A DNA stretch of 44,316 nucleotides from Candidatus Avanaerovorax faecigallinarum (GCA_019113145.1 DXHZ01000044.1:1-44316), one strand, 5' to 3'; positions 1 to 7,880 are shown, numbered from the stretch's first letter. Numbers and translations are program-made. The notes: generated from the sequence alone by a model not told the origin.

Positions 1-1
1 G

Positions 2-319
2 ATTTCATCTGACAGAATGGGAGAGGGAAACGACGAACTGGGAAAGGTTCTGATGAAGGGCTTCATATACGCTCTGTCACAGCTTGAAAAGCTGCCTGAG
101 ACGATTTTGTTCTATAACGGCGGAGCCACAATAACCTGCGAAGGCTCGGAATCCCTTGCAGACCTTAGATCCATGGAGGAGCAGGGCGTTAAGATATTCA
201 CCTGCGGAACGTGCCTCGATTATTACGGACTTAAGGAAAAGCTGGCAGTGGGAACCGTCACCAATATGTACGCCATAGTCGAGACCATGGCGTCTGCGGG
301 ACGAGTGATAAGACCGTAG
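2..319 (+). CDS. yedF: YedF selenium-metabolism protein, C-terminal part (5' truncated)
   Basis: The frame is already open at base 2 (residues ISSDR before the first Met), so this is the 3' end of a gene cut by the window edge. The visible 105 residues match the C-terminal DsrE-like domain of YedF: a 'MGEGxxELG' opening, 'FYNGG', and a 'CGTCL' pair of cysteines near the end. Full-length YedF proteins carry a TusA/SirA-like N-terminal domain, which would lie outside the window. The family is tied by genomic context to selenium metabolism; its exact reaction is not settled. The stop codon overlaps the ribosome site of the downstream exporter gene, so the two are probably co-transcribed. Family assignment is from recognisable motifs, not a search. 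Confidence 0.85.
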   Translation: MSSDRMGEGNDELGKVLMKGFIYALSQLEKLPETILFYNGGATITCEGSESLADLRSMEEQGVKIFTCGTCLDYYGLKEKLAVGTVTNMYAIVETMASAGRVIRP

Positions 320-327
320 GAGGGGTT

Positions 328-1296
328 ATGCAGGATCTGATATTATATCTGGGGATGGCCGCGATCGGCTATATTCTGGCCAGCCGTGTGAGACAGCACC
401 GGGAGAAATTCCGGTGGACAGGCAAAGTCCAGACTGCCGCAATCATCATCCTCGTGTTTACAATGGGCGCACGAATGGGCTCTAACTCGGAGGTTATAGA
501 GAATCTGACGTCCATAGGACTTTACGCCTTCATATTTACCGTTGTCGTGATGGTTACGTGCGTAATCTTCATAACCCTTTCGCGAAAGCTGGTGGGTGTG
601 AACAGGTACGGAGGCATCGGGGAAATCAACGCGGAGGACATAAACAAGGGAAGCCGTGACGCCGGAAAAGGCGGATTCGACAAGATGACCTTTATCATAA
701 TCATAGCCGTAGCCGTGGGAATGGCTTCAGGCTATATGCTTGTGGAGAGACTTTTCGACGACTACGACACCTTTGACAGCCTTGCAGGCCTTGCCATCAA
801 AGTCGGCCTTTGCATAATGCTGTTTTTTGTAGGCTTCGACCTCGGAATCGAAGGCACGGTGTTCAAAAATATGCGTAAGATGGGGTTGAGAGTGTTCGTG
901 TTTCCTGCGGCAACCATAGTTGGAAGTCTCTTGGCCGCCGGAATATGTTCCATTATTCTGCCTCTCGGGATGAGAGAGTCTCTTGCAATCGGGGCCGGAT
1001 TCGGCTGGTACTCGCTGGCTCCGGGAATAATCCTTGAAAGCGGGCTGGTGACGGCAAGCGCCATCTCATTTATGCACAACGTGATGAGGGAACTGTTTGG
1101 AATAATATTCATTCCCATAGTAGCCCAGAAGATAGGATATGTGGAGTGCATATGCCTGCCGGGAGCAGCCGCAATGGACGTATGCCTTCCTATCGTGGAG
1201 AAATATACTAACGGCAATGTTGCCGTGTATTCGTTCATCTCAGGACTGATAGTGTCGCTTGCGGTACCTGTTCTGGTGCCGATTATGCTTGGATAA
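328..1296 (+). CDS. lysO: LysO-family (DUF340) lysine exporter
   Basis: A 322-residue hydrophobic protein with about eight predicted membrane spans. It begins eight bases after yedF with an AGGAGG site directly upstream. The split into an N-terminal pair of helices (about residues 1-85), a short soluble linker rich in Lys/Gly/Asp (about 90-115) and a C-terminal helix bundle is the layout of the LysO/YbjE family. Conserved-looking 'GFGWYSL' and 'FGIIFIP' segments lie in the second half. Characterised LysO members export lysine and its toxic analogue thialysine; that substrate is inferred here, and other cationic amino acids are possible. It ends close to the transglutaminase-like gene in the same direction. 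Confidence 0.8.
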   Translation: MQDLILYLGMAAIGYILASRVRQHREKFRWTGKVQTAAIIILVFTMGARMGSNSEVIENLTSIGLYAFIFTVVVMVTCVIFITLSRKLVGVNRYGGIGEINAEDINKGSRDAGKGGFDKMTFIIIIAVAVGMASGYMLVERLFDDYDTFDSLAGLAIKVGLCIMLFFVGFDLGIEGTVFKNMRKMGLRVFVFPAATIVGSLLAAGICSIILPLGMRESLAIGAGFGWYSLAPGIILESGLVTASAISFMHNVMRELFGIIFIPIVAQKIGYVECICLPGAAAMDVCLPIVEKYTNGNVAVYSFISGLIVSLAVPVLVPIMLG

Positions 1297-1318
1297 TTTT
1301 GAATCGGAGGAAAAGAAA

Positions 1319-2740
1319 ATGGATTTATCTTATGTAAAAACCCTTGATGTAGATATGCCGGAAGAGCTTGTACGCCTTAAATACGCCGGCATGTTTGATG
1401 AGTTTGAAAGACGTGCCGCATATCACCTTTCCCGTCCGGAGCTTCCTGACGCTCTGAAGAAAAGGATTGAGCTTGAAATTCATAACGGAAAGCTCATAAA
1501 GAGAGAATATACTCTTACCGAGGAGGAACTTGTCGCTCAGATTGCGGAAAGCGCACCGGGATTTACTGCATCTGACCTTGATAAAATTGCAGACAGTCTG
1601 GACTATGTGATTATTGAAGGTGAAAAACGTTACGTCTCATTTAGCAAGATTGCACTTTTCAAGTCCCATCCGGCACTGATGAACTGGCCCGGCAGCACTT
1701 ATCCAAAGGATGACAGGACTTTCCTTGAGGGAGTCATCTCCAGGATGAAGGAAAAAGGCGGACTTGCCGTGGATATCGACATCACCACCGGTATGGAGAT
1801 AGACGAGAAAACCGCAAAGGGCGCAGACCTGAAGGTTCACGTTCCTTTCCCTACAGAAAAGGCTTTCGGAATGAAAAACGTAAGGTTTATCGAATCCGAA
1901 GGGGAGTGTCAGGTGGCTCCAGATACGGCTCTTCAGAGAACTGCCTGCTTTACCGCAAAAGGTGATGAGAGAAGGAGATTCACCCTTCGCGCCGGCGGAA
2001 CATATGAAGTCAAGTACATGTCCTTTGATGAGATGAAAAAGCTTCATGACGAGGCCGTGGCAAGGGGCGAAAAGCTACCTGAATTCAGCGTTCCCGGCCC
2101 TGACACAAAGGACGGCGTATGGGAGAGCGACCTTTCCGAAAAGGCGCCGCAGATAGTGTTTACGCCGTTTATAAAGGCTTTGTCCGAGAAAATCGTCGGA
2201 GATGAGACGGATAAGCTTCTCATCGCAAAGAAAATCTATGACTTTATGGTAAATAACTTCAGATACTCGTACGTTCGCGACTACGCGTCCATAGAAAATC
2301 TCGGCGAGTACTTTGCCCTTCGCGGCAGAGGAGACTGCGGACTTCAGGCCCTTCTCTTCATAGTTCTCGCAAGATACAACGGTATCCCTGCAAGATGGCA
2401 GTCGGGAATCACCACCGAGCCTGAAGGAGCGGGAAGCCACGACTGGGCGATTGCATATTTTACAGGCGTAGGCTGGAGACCGGTGGATCCTTCCTTTGGC
2501 GGAGGTGAAAGGAGAAACGGAACCGACGATAATACAGATTTCTACTTCGGAAATACAGACCCTTACAGATGGATATTCAACGTGGATATTCAGGAGGAGT
2601 TCACCTCCCCGAAATCTCAGTACAGGTGCGACCCTTACGACAGCCAGATAGGCGAGGCGGAAACCGCAGACAGGCAGATAACCTATGCCGACATCGACTT
2701 CATCAGGAAGTTTAACGTAAGGGAAGAGCGGGAGATTTAG
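1319..2740 (+). CDS. transglutaminase-like domain protein
   Basis: A 473-residue protein. The start at 1319 is preferred because it follows a GGAGG site; an in-frame upstream extension overlaps the exporter gene and adds an unconvincing N terminus. The C-terminal half holds a transglutaminase-like cysteine protease core: Cys340 in 'GDCGLQ', His374 in 'SHDW' and Asp390 in 'PVDPS' form the expected Cys-His-Asp triad. The N-terminal 250 residues have no domain I recognise. There is no signal peptide, so the protein is probably cytoplasmic. Bacterial members of this fold are usually proteases or peptide hydrolases rather than cross-linking enzymes. The substrate is unknown. Confidence 0.8.
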   Translation: MDLSYVKTLDVDMPEELVRLKYAGMFDEFERRAAYHLSRPELPDALKKRIELEIHNGKLIKREYTLTEEELVAQIAESAPGFTASDLDKIADSLDYVIIEGEKRYVSFSKIALFKSHPALMNWPGSTYPKDDRTFLEGVISRMKEKGGLAVDIDITTGMEIDEKTAKGADLKVHVPFPTEKAFGMKNVRFIESEGECQVAPDTALQRTACFTAKGDERRRFTLRAGGTYEVKYMSFDEMKKLHDEAVARGEKLPEFSVPGPDTKDGVWESDLSEKAPQIVFTPFIKALSEKIVGDETDKLLIAKKIYDFMVNNFRYSYVRDYASIENLGEYFALRGRGDCGLQALLFIVLARYNGIPARWQSGITTEPEGAGSHDWAIAYFTGVGWRPVDPSFGGGERRNGTDDNTDFYFGNTDPYRWIFNVDIQEEFTSPKSQYRCDPYDSQIGEAETADRQITYADIDFIRKFNVREEREI

Positions 2741-3024
2741 ATTTGCAGGTGCGTGACAAATGGATAACCACTTAATTTAAAGCTATCCATCGGCGTTTCG
2801 ACTTTTTTAGAAGAAAAAAGAATTTTTGCCGAATGATTTTCGACTTTTATCGGTCTGATTTACAATATTGCAGAAAAATCCGAGGTACTTGCAGACCCAT
2901 AGACTTGAAAAGTTCGGCAGATTAGTTTAAAATGACAAAGTTTGCCGAAAAACCTTCTACTTTAGTGGGCGTATAGCTCAAAAATGTCGAAGTACGGATT
3001 GGACTTGACTCGTGTCAAACACAA
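2741..3024. other. noncoding gap with TGCCGAA/TTCGGCA repeats
   Basis: No convincing gene lies between the transglutaminase-like gene and the lexA terminator. The stretch is A+T-rich and holds TGCCGAA at 2827-2833 and 2943-2949 with the inverse TTCGGCA at 2913-2919, so the middle copy could pair with either neighbour. TTTCGACTTTT occurs twice in the first 100 bases. The 11-mer AAAGTTTGCCG at 2937-2947 also occurs twice in the gap after the acyltransferase gene (28477-28487 and 28645-28655). There is no start codon with a ribosome site and a sustained frame. It may contain a small RNA or degraded repeat, but nothing can be assigned. Confidence 0.5.
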
Positions 3025-3065
3025 AAGCTGCCTGCTAACGGTTATTACCGTCAGCATGGCAGCTT
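3025..3065 (-). terminator. lexA terminator
   Basis: A long hairpin: AAGCTGCC pairs with GGCAGCTT, extended by TGCT/AGCA and ACGGT/ACCGT around a TATT loop. On the minus strand it is followed by TTTTGTGTTT, fitting an intrinsic terminator for lexA. The T run on the plus strand is poor. Confidence 0.75.
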
Positions 3066-3091
3066 GATTACTTTACCGATGGCGGTCAGGT

Positions 3092-3742
3092 TTAACTCAG
3101 ATACCTGAACACGCCTTTTACTTTTCCCAGAATTTTAGCGTCGTCTACTATTATAGGGTCCATAGTGTCATTTTCCGGCTGGAGCCTTACGTGGCCGTCC
3201 TCGCGGTAGAAGGTCTTTACGGTAGCTTCGCTTTCAAAGTCTCCGTCTACCATGGCAACTACTATCTCGCCGTTATATGCAGTGTTCTGCTGCTGAACGA
3301 GGATCAGGTCTCCGTCCATGATTCCTGCGTTTACCATACTCTCGCCTCTGACCTTCAGCATGAAGCTGTCGCCTTTCACGAAGCCGGCGGGCACGGGGAA
3401 TGTATCTTCTATGTTCTCTTCGGCAAGAATAGGAGTTCCAGCGGCGACGTTGCCCACTACAGGGACATCGATCACATCTTCGCGGGAAGATGAAACGTTG
3501 GATATTTCACCCGCCTCATCAGGCCCATCGCCATCCACCAGCATTAGAGCGCGCGGCTTGGCAGGGTCTTTCTTCAGGTAGCCCTGCTCCACCAGACTCG
3601 CAATGTCCTTATGGACGGTAGATGTGGATTTAATACCCAGAGCCGTTCCGATTTCTCTCACCGTAGGAGGATATCCCTTGGCTTTAAGTTCCTTTCTCAT
3701 AAAGGCCAGTATCTTCTGTTCCCGTTCCTGCTGCTTAGACAT
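3092..3742 (-). CDS. lexA: LexA repressor, SOS regulator
   Basis: A 216-residue protein, the normal LexA length. The start at 3742 is chosen over an upstream in-frame ATG because it has a GAAAGGA site, begins with the usual short lead-in to the helix-turn-helix, and leaves the promoter and operator outside the gene. Residues 1-65 form the winged helix-turn-helix ('PPTVREIG', 'STSTVH'). The autocleavage site is Ala101-Gly102. The peptidase dyad is Ser135 ('GESM') and Lys176 ('ATVKTF'). It represses DNA-damage genes and is cleaved with RecA on single-stranded DNA. It is monocistronic, with an SOS box in its own promoter and a terminator just past its stop. Confidence 0.96.
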   Translation of the reverse strand: MSKQQEREQKILAFMRKELKAKGYPPTVREIGTALGIKSTSTVHKDIASLVEQGYLKKDPAKPRALMLVDGDGPDEAGEISNVSSSREDVIDVPVVGNVAAGTPILAEENIEDTFPVPAGFVKGDSFMLKVRGESMVNAGIMDGDLILVQQQNTAYNGEIVVAMVDGDFESEATVKTFYREDGHVRLQPENDTMDPIIVDDAKILGKVKGVFRYLS

Positions 3743-3778
3743 ACGCTTTCCTTTCAGATTCACACGATATATATACAC

Positions 3779-3807
3779 AGTATAGCACGACTCGTCAGAA
3801 AAGTAAA
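3779..3807 (-). promoter_or_regulatory. lexA promoter
   Basis: On the minus strand TTTACT (3802-3807) and TATACT (3779-3784) are separated by exactly 17 bases, upstream of lexA. The -35 element lies inside the SOS box. Confidence 0.75.
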
Positions 3808-3817
3808 CATTTGTTCG
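3804..3817 (-). promoter_or_regulatory. LexA/SOS box
   Basis: The minus strand reads CGAACAAATGTTTA, matching 13 of 14 positions of the Gram-positive SOS box CGAACRNRYGTTYC. It overlaps the -35 element of lexA, so it should give autorepression that is lifted by DNA damage. Confidence 0.85.
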
Positions 3818-3871
3818 CGAAATACAGGAGGATTTTAACATAATCCCGGACATAACGGAATGGAGTATACT

Positions 3872-4777
3872 TTAATCAAGCAAACCGCTGTTTAATATTT
3901 TCTGTAAAGTGTCGATTGCAGTGTTATAAGTGACATTTTCAAAAAGCAATCCCGCCGTTACGGTTTCGTAATCCGATTTATAGGCGTTTTCATCTATAAT
4001 TTTCTGCAGTAAAACCTTGAGATTGATCTGATTCTGTGCAGAAAGGCATGCGGCGTGTCCGCCGCGTTCATTTCTTACAATACGGAACAGTTCCGCCAGA
4101 GAATCGTCTATTTCAATCACATCATACATCTTGTGTAAATCATAAATATGCCGGGAATGTTCCATGATCCTGCCATCGAGGTAATAATCACCCAAAGCGA
4201 ACAGTTTATCAATAAAGGTGCGCTCAACACTTTGAACGTTCAGTTCAAACGGCTCCAAAGCGAACTGAAATATAATGTCATCACGGTTTATCTGTTTCAG
4301 ATATTCGTAAACAAAACTGGACGCATTCATCTTTCTGCTCGGATACGCCCGCAGGAAGACAGAGGTTTCGACAATCAGATACTGCTTTAATGTCGGCAAA
4401 TCGAATAAAGACGGAAAATCTATTACGTATCTGTTGTAATCACGCCTGCTTCGCACCTGATTTGGATTGATCAGTTCAAAGCCGAAGTCCTCAATCGTAG
4501 ATATAATATTTTCTTTCAGGTGCCTCCGTTGACTTTCTGTAGGCCTTTTATCACATTCAAGATTAAGGTCAATGTCTTCCGAAAAGCGCTTTATAAGGTT
4601 GTAGCATTTTGAAAGCGATGTACCGCCTTTGAATATAATCTGCGGTTGTCTGGTAACCAGTGATTTGAGGAATGTTGTGACATAGTAGTCCTTTTCAATA
4701 ATTCCGGAGTCGATTTCCATTTCTTCCGAAGCTAAAAGGACGACCTGACGGAACAGACTCCTATCATCGTGCAACAT
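3872..4777 (-). CDS. abiEii: AbiEii-type nucleotidyltransferase toxin
   Basis: A 301-residue protein of the AbiEii/AbiGii family. The nucleotidyltransferase signature is visible as 'FKGGTSLSK' (about residues 49-57) followed by 'SEDIDL' (66-71), which supplies the acidic metal ligands. Family members are toxins of type IV (or related) toxin-antitoxin systems that can abort phage infection; at least one transfers nucleotides to tRNA. The reading frame overlaps the 3' end of the antitoxin gene by 14 bases, so translation is likely coupled and antitoxin is made first. No truncation is seen. The pair is more A+T-rich than its neighbours, suggesting acquisition. Confidence 0.9.
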   Translation of the reverse strand: MLHDDRSLFRQVVLLASEEMEIDSGIIEKDYYVTTFLKSLVTRQPQIIFKGGTSLSKCYNLIKRFSEDIDLNLECDKRPTESQRRHLKENIISTIEDFGFELINPNQVRSRRDYNRYVIDFPSLFDLPTLKQYLIVETSVFLRAYPSRKMNASSFVYEYLKQINRDDIIFQFALEPFELNVQSVERTFIDKLFALGDYYLDGRIMEHSRHIYDLHKMYDVIEIDDSLAELFRIVRNERGGHAACLSAQNQINLKVLLQKIIDENAYKSDYETVTAGLLFENVTYNTAIDTLQKILNSGLLD

Positions 4778-5384
4778 CGTAAATCACCTCGCTTTCTACA
4801 AGTGTACGCATAGCCTTATCCGGGAAGTATGGCGAATAATCGGAGACTGATTTTCGTGTAATTCTGTTTTTATCTATGAAGGCTGAAATGATTTTCTTTT
4901 TATTCGAATCAAAAAAGCCTGCATCGGTATAAGTCATGAGTTCGAGAAAGCTCATAGTTGCAGCGTTGTCGTCGGTAATGCCGGTTCTCGCTCGACGGAG
5001 CAGCACTTTTTGACTTCCTACAGAAACCTCTCTTACTCTGGAGGGCTCATTGTTGGTGTAAATTTCAATCCTGTTGGGAACTTGTGCAGAAAGACCGAGC
5101 ATGTTCAAAAATGTCATTCCGGAGAAATATCCGATAGTCCTTTTCCCATCATATATATATTTCTTTTGTATTACTTTTTTCGGATCAAGTCTGCTCTTTC
5201 CAAGTGGTGTGTCCGTAGGAATGTAGTATATGCCTTTTTCAAAGCGAATGATTTTCTCTTCATCGCATAACTTTTTAAGCATTTTTTTTATCCAAGGGAC
5301 GGAATAGCCTTTATAGGAAATTTCTCCTGAAAGGATAGGTTCGTTGTAACCGTAGGAATCCAAAAGATAATCGTAAAACTCCAT
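4764..5384 (-). CDS. abiEi: AbiEi-type antitoxin / transcriptional regulator
   Basis: A 206-residue protein. Its N-terminal 60 or so residues look like a winged helix ('YSVPWIKKMLKKL', then 'FEKGIYYIP'). The remainder matches the AbiEi antitoxin C-terminal region ('GYFSGMTFLNMLGL' then 'RIEIYTNNEPSR'). It could equally be filed under the related DUF6088 family. AbiEi proteins neutralise the AbiEii toxin and repress their own operon by binding repeats in the promoter. The start is set by a strong GGAGGT site. The promoter ahead of it carries three copies of AGTATAA or its inverse, a natural operator. Confidence 0.85.
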   Translation of the reverse strand: MEFYDYLLDSYGYNEPILSGEISYKGYSVPWIKKMLKKLCDEEKIIRFEKGIYYIPTDTPLGKSRLDPKKVIQKKYIYDGKRTIGYFSGMTFLNMLGLSAQVPNRIEIYTNNEPSRVREVSVGSQKVLLRRARTGITDDNAATMSFLELMTYTDAGFFDSNKKKIISAFIDKNRITRKSVSDYSPYFPDKAMRTLVESEVIYDVAR

Positions 5385-5410
5385 AAAATCACCTCCGTCT
5401 CCGCTATCTT

Positions 5411-5450
5411 ATTATACTTAAATTTACTTATACTGTCAATATTAGTATAA
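5411..5450 (-). promoter_or_regulatory. abiE promoter with candidate autoregulatory operator
   Basis: The minus strand has a perfect consensus promoter: TTGACA (5434-5439), 17 bases, TATAAT (5411-5416). TTATACT on the plus strand occurs at 5412-5418 and 5428-5434, and its inverse AGTATAA at 5444-5450. The three sites cover the -10 region, the spacer and the bases just upstream of the -35. This is where an autorepressing antitoxin would be expected to bind; binding itself is inferred. Confidence 0.7.
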
Positions 5451-5494
5451 ATATTTGGCGAAAAATGGCCGGATGCGAAACAAAGGCGGCGACC

Positions 5495-5523
5495 TTGACA
5501 TCAGCCCCGGGGTATGGTATCAT
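5495..5523 (+). promoter_or_regulatory. promoter of the rimP-nusA-infB operon
   Basis: TTGACA (5495-5500), a 17-base spacer and TATCAT (5518-5523) lie upstream of rimP, with no gene between. The spacer contains the GC-rich CCCCGGGG. Confidence 0.75.
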
Positions 5524-5551
5524 AAAACCCGGCTAAGAATATTTTTTACCG

Positions 5552-5578
5552 GAAAGAGTGGGAAAAACCCACTCTTTC
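5552..5578 (+). promoter_or_regulatory. rimP leader hairpin
   Basis: GAAAGAGTGGG and CCCACTCTTTC pair perfectly over 11 bases around an AAAAA loop, between the promoter and rimP. It is followed by CAGTTTTG, a weak T run. It could be an attenuator, an mRNA stabiliser or a protein-binding site; NusA autoregulation is one possibility but is inference. Confidence 0.6.
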
Positions 5579-5603
5579 AGTTTTGTACGGGAGACATTTT
5601 CAT

Positions 5604-6086
5604 ATGGCAAAAGTAAAGATAACCGATTACACCAGAGACGTTCTTGCGGACTTTCTTAAGGAAAACGGACTCGAGCTTTACGACTGCGAGTACGTCAAGG
5701 AAGGAAGAGACAGATTTCTGAGGGTGTATATAGACAAGATGCAGACCGGTGATGAGGAAAGCTACATCAGCACCGACGACTGCGAACGGGTGAGCAGGTA
5801 CTTAGGCGACAGGCTGGACGAGGACGATCCGGTGGAGGACAACTACTATCTGGAGGTTTCTTCGCCGGGAATGGACAGAAAGCTTACGAGACCCGAGCAC
5901 TTTGCACGATTTGTGGGAAGACCTGTGGACGTTAAGCTGTATAAAGGCCTTGACGGACGTAAGGAATTCTCCGGAGAGCTTGCAGGCTTTGACGGAGAGA
6001 AGATAAAAATAAAAACCGAAGACGGGAAAGAGCTTGAATTTGCTTTGAGCGAAGTCGCCAAAGCCAGCCTTTCGGTAGTTTTTTAG
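5604..6086 (+). CDS. rimP: ribosome maturation factor RimP
   Basis: A 160-residue protein. The start at 5604 ('MAKVKITDY') is preferred to a TTG upstream. The family signature 'YYLEVSSPGMDRKL' sits near residues 86-99, followed by the C-terminal SH3-like domain ('GRPVDVKLYK', 'GELAGFDG'). RimP helps assemble the 30S subunit. It is the first gene of the operon, 25 bases ahead of nusA, the usual order in Firmicutes. Confidence 0.95.
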   Translation: MAKVKITDYTRDVLADFLKENGLELYDCEYVKEGRDRFLRVYIDKMQTGDEESYISTDDCERVSRYLGDRLDEDDPVEDNYYLEVSSPGMDRKLTRPEHFARFVGRPVDVKLYKGLDGRKEFSGELAGFDGEKIKIKTEDGKELEFALSEVAKASLSVVF

Positions 6087-6111
6087 AAGATATTTACCAA
6101 GGAGGTTAAAA

Positions 6112-7308
6112 ATGAACAGAGAGTTTATCGAGGCAATCGACGAGCTTGAAAAGGAAAAACACATATCCAAAGACATACTTTTCGAGGCCATCGAGACTGC
6201 CCTCGTGTCGGCATATAAGAAAAATTACGGCACGAGCCAGAACGTCCGCGTGGACATCGACAGAGAGACCGGAGACATTGCGGTTCTCATGAGGCTTGAG
6301 GTAGTGGAAGAGGTTACGGACGATATGATAGAGATTTCCCTTGAGGAAGCTCAGGAAATAGACCCGCGATATGAAATCGGCGACTTCATAGAATTCCAGG
6401 TTACGCCGGGAGATTTCGGAAGAATCGCAGCCCAGACTGCAAAGCAGGTTGTGGTTCAGAGAATAAGAGAAGCCGAAAGGGGAATGATCTTCGATGATTT
6501 CATAACCCGCCAGGGCGAGATAATAACCGGTCTGGTTCAGAGAAAGAGCGGAGAAACCCTCTTCGTAGACGTGGGCAGAACGGAAGGAATACTTCCGGCC
6601 AACGAGCAGGTCCGCGGAGAGCACTATGAAGTGAACCAGAGAATCAAGGCATACATAATGGATGTAAAGAAGACCACCAAGGGACCGCAGGTTTTCCTTT
6701 CAAGGTCTCATCCCGGCCTTGTGAAGAGGCTGTTCGAACTGGAGGTTCCGGAAATTGCGGACGGCACCGTTGAGATAAGGGGAATTGCCAGGGAGGCGGG
6801 CTCCAGAACGAAGATTGCCGTTTACACCGAGTTTGAGAACGTGGATCCTGTGGGTGCATGCGTTGGAACCAGAGGAAGCAGAGTTCAGGCCATAGTGGAC
6901 GAGCTTCACGGGGAGAAAATAGATATAATTCCATGGAGCGACATTCCGGAAGAACTTATCAGCAACGTGCTCAGTCCGGCCAAGGTGGAGAGAGTAATAA
7001 TTGCGGACGACGAAAAGGTTGCCACCGCCATCGTCCCTGACTACCAGCTTTCCCTTGCAATAGGAAGAGAAGGTCAGAACGTAAGACTTGCCGCCAAAGT
7101 GAGCGGATGGAAAATAGACATAAAGAGTCAGAGCCAGTACGAGGAAGCCATGGGAGACTATGACGACTTTGAAGAGTACAGCGATGACTACGATGAGGAT
7201 TTTGAGGAAGAGTTCACCGAAGAAACCGAAGGAGTGAAGGAAACGGAGGAAGCTGAGAAGACCGGCGTGACCGAAGATCCGGAGGTGACGGAAGTTGAAG
7301 AAGAATAA
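6112..7308 (+). CDS. nusA: transcription termination/antitermination factor NusA
   Basis: A 398-residue protein behind an AAGGAGG site. Domains in order: N-terminal RNA-polymerase-binding domain (about 1-125), S1 domain (about 133-200), then two KH domains (about 200-345) with 'GACVGTRGSRVQAI' and 'LAIGREGQNVRLAA'. The last 50 residues are an acidic Asp/Glu-rich tail of low complexity. There are no additional C-terminal acidic repeats of the enterobacterial type, as is normal in Firmicutes. NusA binds RNA polymerase and nascent RNA to control pausing and termination. Its 3' end overlaps ylxR by 14 bases. Confidence 0.97.
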   Translation: MNREFIEAIDELEKEKHISKDILFEAIETALVSAYKKNYGTSQNVRVDIDRETGDIAVLMRLEVVEEVTDDMIEISLEEAQEIDPRYEIGDFIEFQVTPGDFGRIAAQTAKQVVVQRIREAERGMIFDDFITRQGEIITGLVQRKSGETLFVDVGRTEGILPANEQVRGEHYEVNQRIKAYIMDVKKTTKGPQVFLSRSHPGLVKRLFELEVPEIADGTVEIRGIAREAGSRTKIAVYTEFENVDPVGACVGTRGSRVQAIVDELHGEKIDIIPWSDIPEELISNVLSPAKVERVIIADDEKVATAIVPDYQLSLAIGREGQNVRLAAKVSGWKIDIKSQSQYEEAMGDYDDFEEYSDDYDEDFEEEFTEETEGVKETEEAEKTGVTEDPEVTEVEEE

Positions 7309-7564
7309 CGTACCCATGAGGCGCTGCATAGGATGCATGGAGTCAAAGCCCAAAGGCGAACTGATAAGGGTGGCCTTCTACGAGGGAAAGATTTCCCTGG
7401 ACGAAACGGGAAGGGCCAAAGGCAGAGGAGCATACCTGTGCAGAAACCCGGAGTGCTTTGACAAAGCGGAAAAACGCAGAGCTTTCAATCGTGCATTCCG
7501 GTCGGATATAGACCGCGGGGATATAGAGGCTCTCATGGAGGAGATTCGAAATGAACAGGAGTAA
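7295..7564 (+). CDS. ylxR: YlxR family RNA-binding protein (RNase P modulator RnpM)
   Basis: An 89-residue protein of the YlxR family. I place the start at a TTG codon (7295) because GGAGGTG lies seven bases upstream, inside the end of nusA, and because the resulting 'MKKNNVPMRRCIGC' matches the usual N terminus; the next ATG (7316) would remove part of the conserved start. The motifs 'RRCIGC' and 'GRGAYLC' are diagnostic. B. subtilis YlxR was shown to bind and modulate RNase P RNA and is also called RnpM. The gene overlaps nusA by 14 bases and ylxQ by 14 bases, so the three are translationally linked. Confidence 0.93.
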   Translation: MKKNNVPMRRCIGCMESKPKGELIRVAFYEGKISLDETGRAKGRGAYLCRNPECFDKAEKRRAFNRAFRSDIDRGDIEALMEEIRNEQE

Positions 7565-7880
7565 GCTGGAAAGCTACATGGGTTTTGCTGCAAAGTCGAG
7601 GAATATGGTGACAGGCTATAACACGTGCCTGCTCATGATGAAAAAAAGGCAGATAAAGCTCCTGGTGATAGCTTCGGATCTCTCGGATAACACGAAAAAG
7701 AAAATGCTGGAGCAGTGTGCTGCCGGCAGGGTGAAATACAGAATCTTCGCTGATGCTGAAAGCCTGTCAAAGATGACAGGAAAAAAGGGCAAAGGATTAT
7801 TCGGGATAACGGATATGCATTTTGCGGAGATTATAGAAACGGAGATTGACCGTATTCAATCAGAAAGGGAGGTGTTCTGA
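7551..7880 (+). CDS. ylxQ: YlxQ, L7Ae-family RNA-binding protein
   Basis: A 109-residue protein between ylxR and infB, the position of ylxQ in Firmicutes. The L7Ae fold is suggested by '[14 protein letters not shown]' at the start and '[17 protein letters not shown]' near residues 35-51. L7Ae-family proteins bind kink-turn RNA; the target of YlxQ is uncertain. A GGAGGAG site precedes the ATG inside ylxR, and the stop codon overlaps the infB start (TGATG). Confidence 0.9.
   Translation: MNRSKLESYMGFAAKSRNMVTGYNTCLLMMKKRQIKLLVIASDLSDNTKKKMLEQCAAGRVKYRIFADAESLSKMTGKKGKGLFGITDMHFAEIIETEIDRIQSEREVF

Noticed and set aside
1259-1318. Upstream extension of the transglutaminase-like protein
   Set aside because: It overlaps the end of the exporter gene and lacks a ribosome site, whereas 1319 has GGAGG at the right distance.
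3743-3853. N-terminal extension of LexA to an ATG at 3853
   Set aside because: It would include the promoter and SOS box and add residues unlike any LexA; the ATG at 3742 has a good ribosome site.
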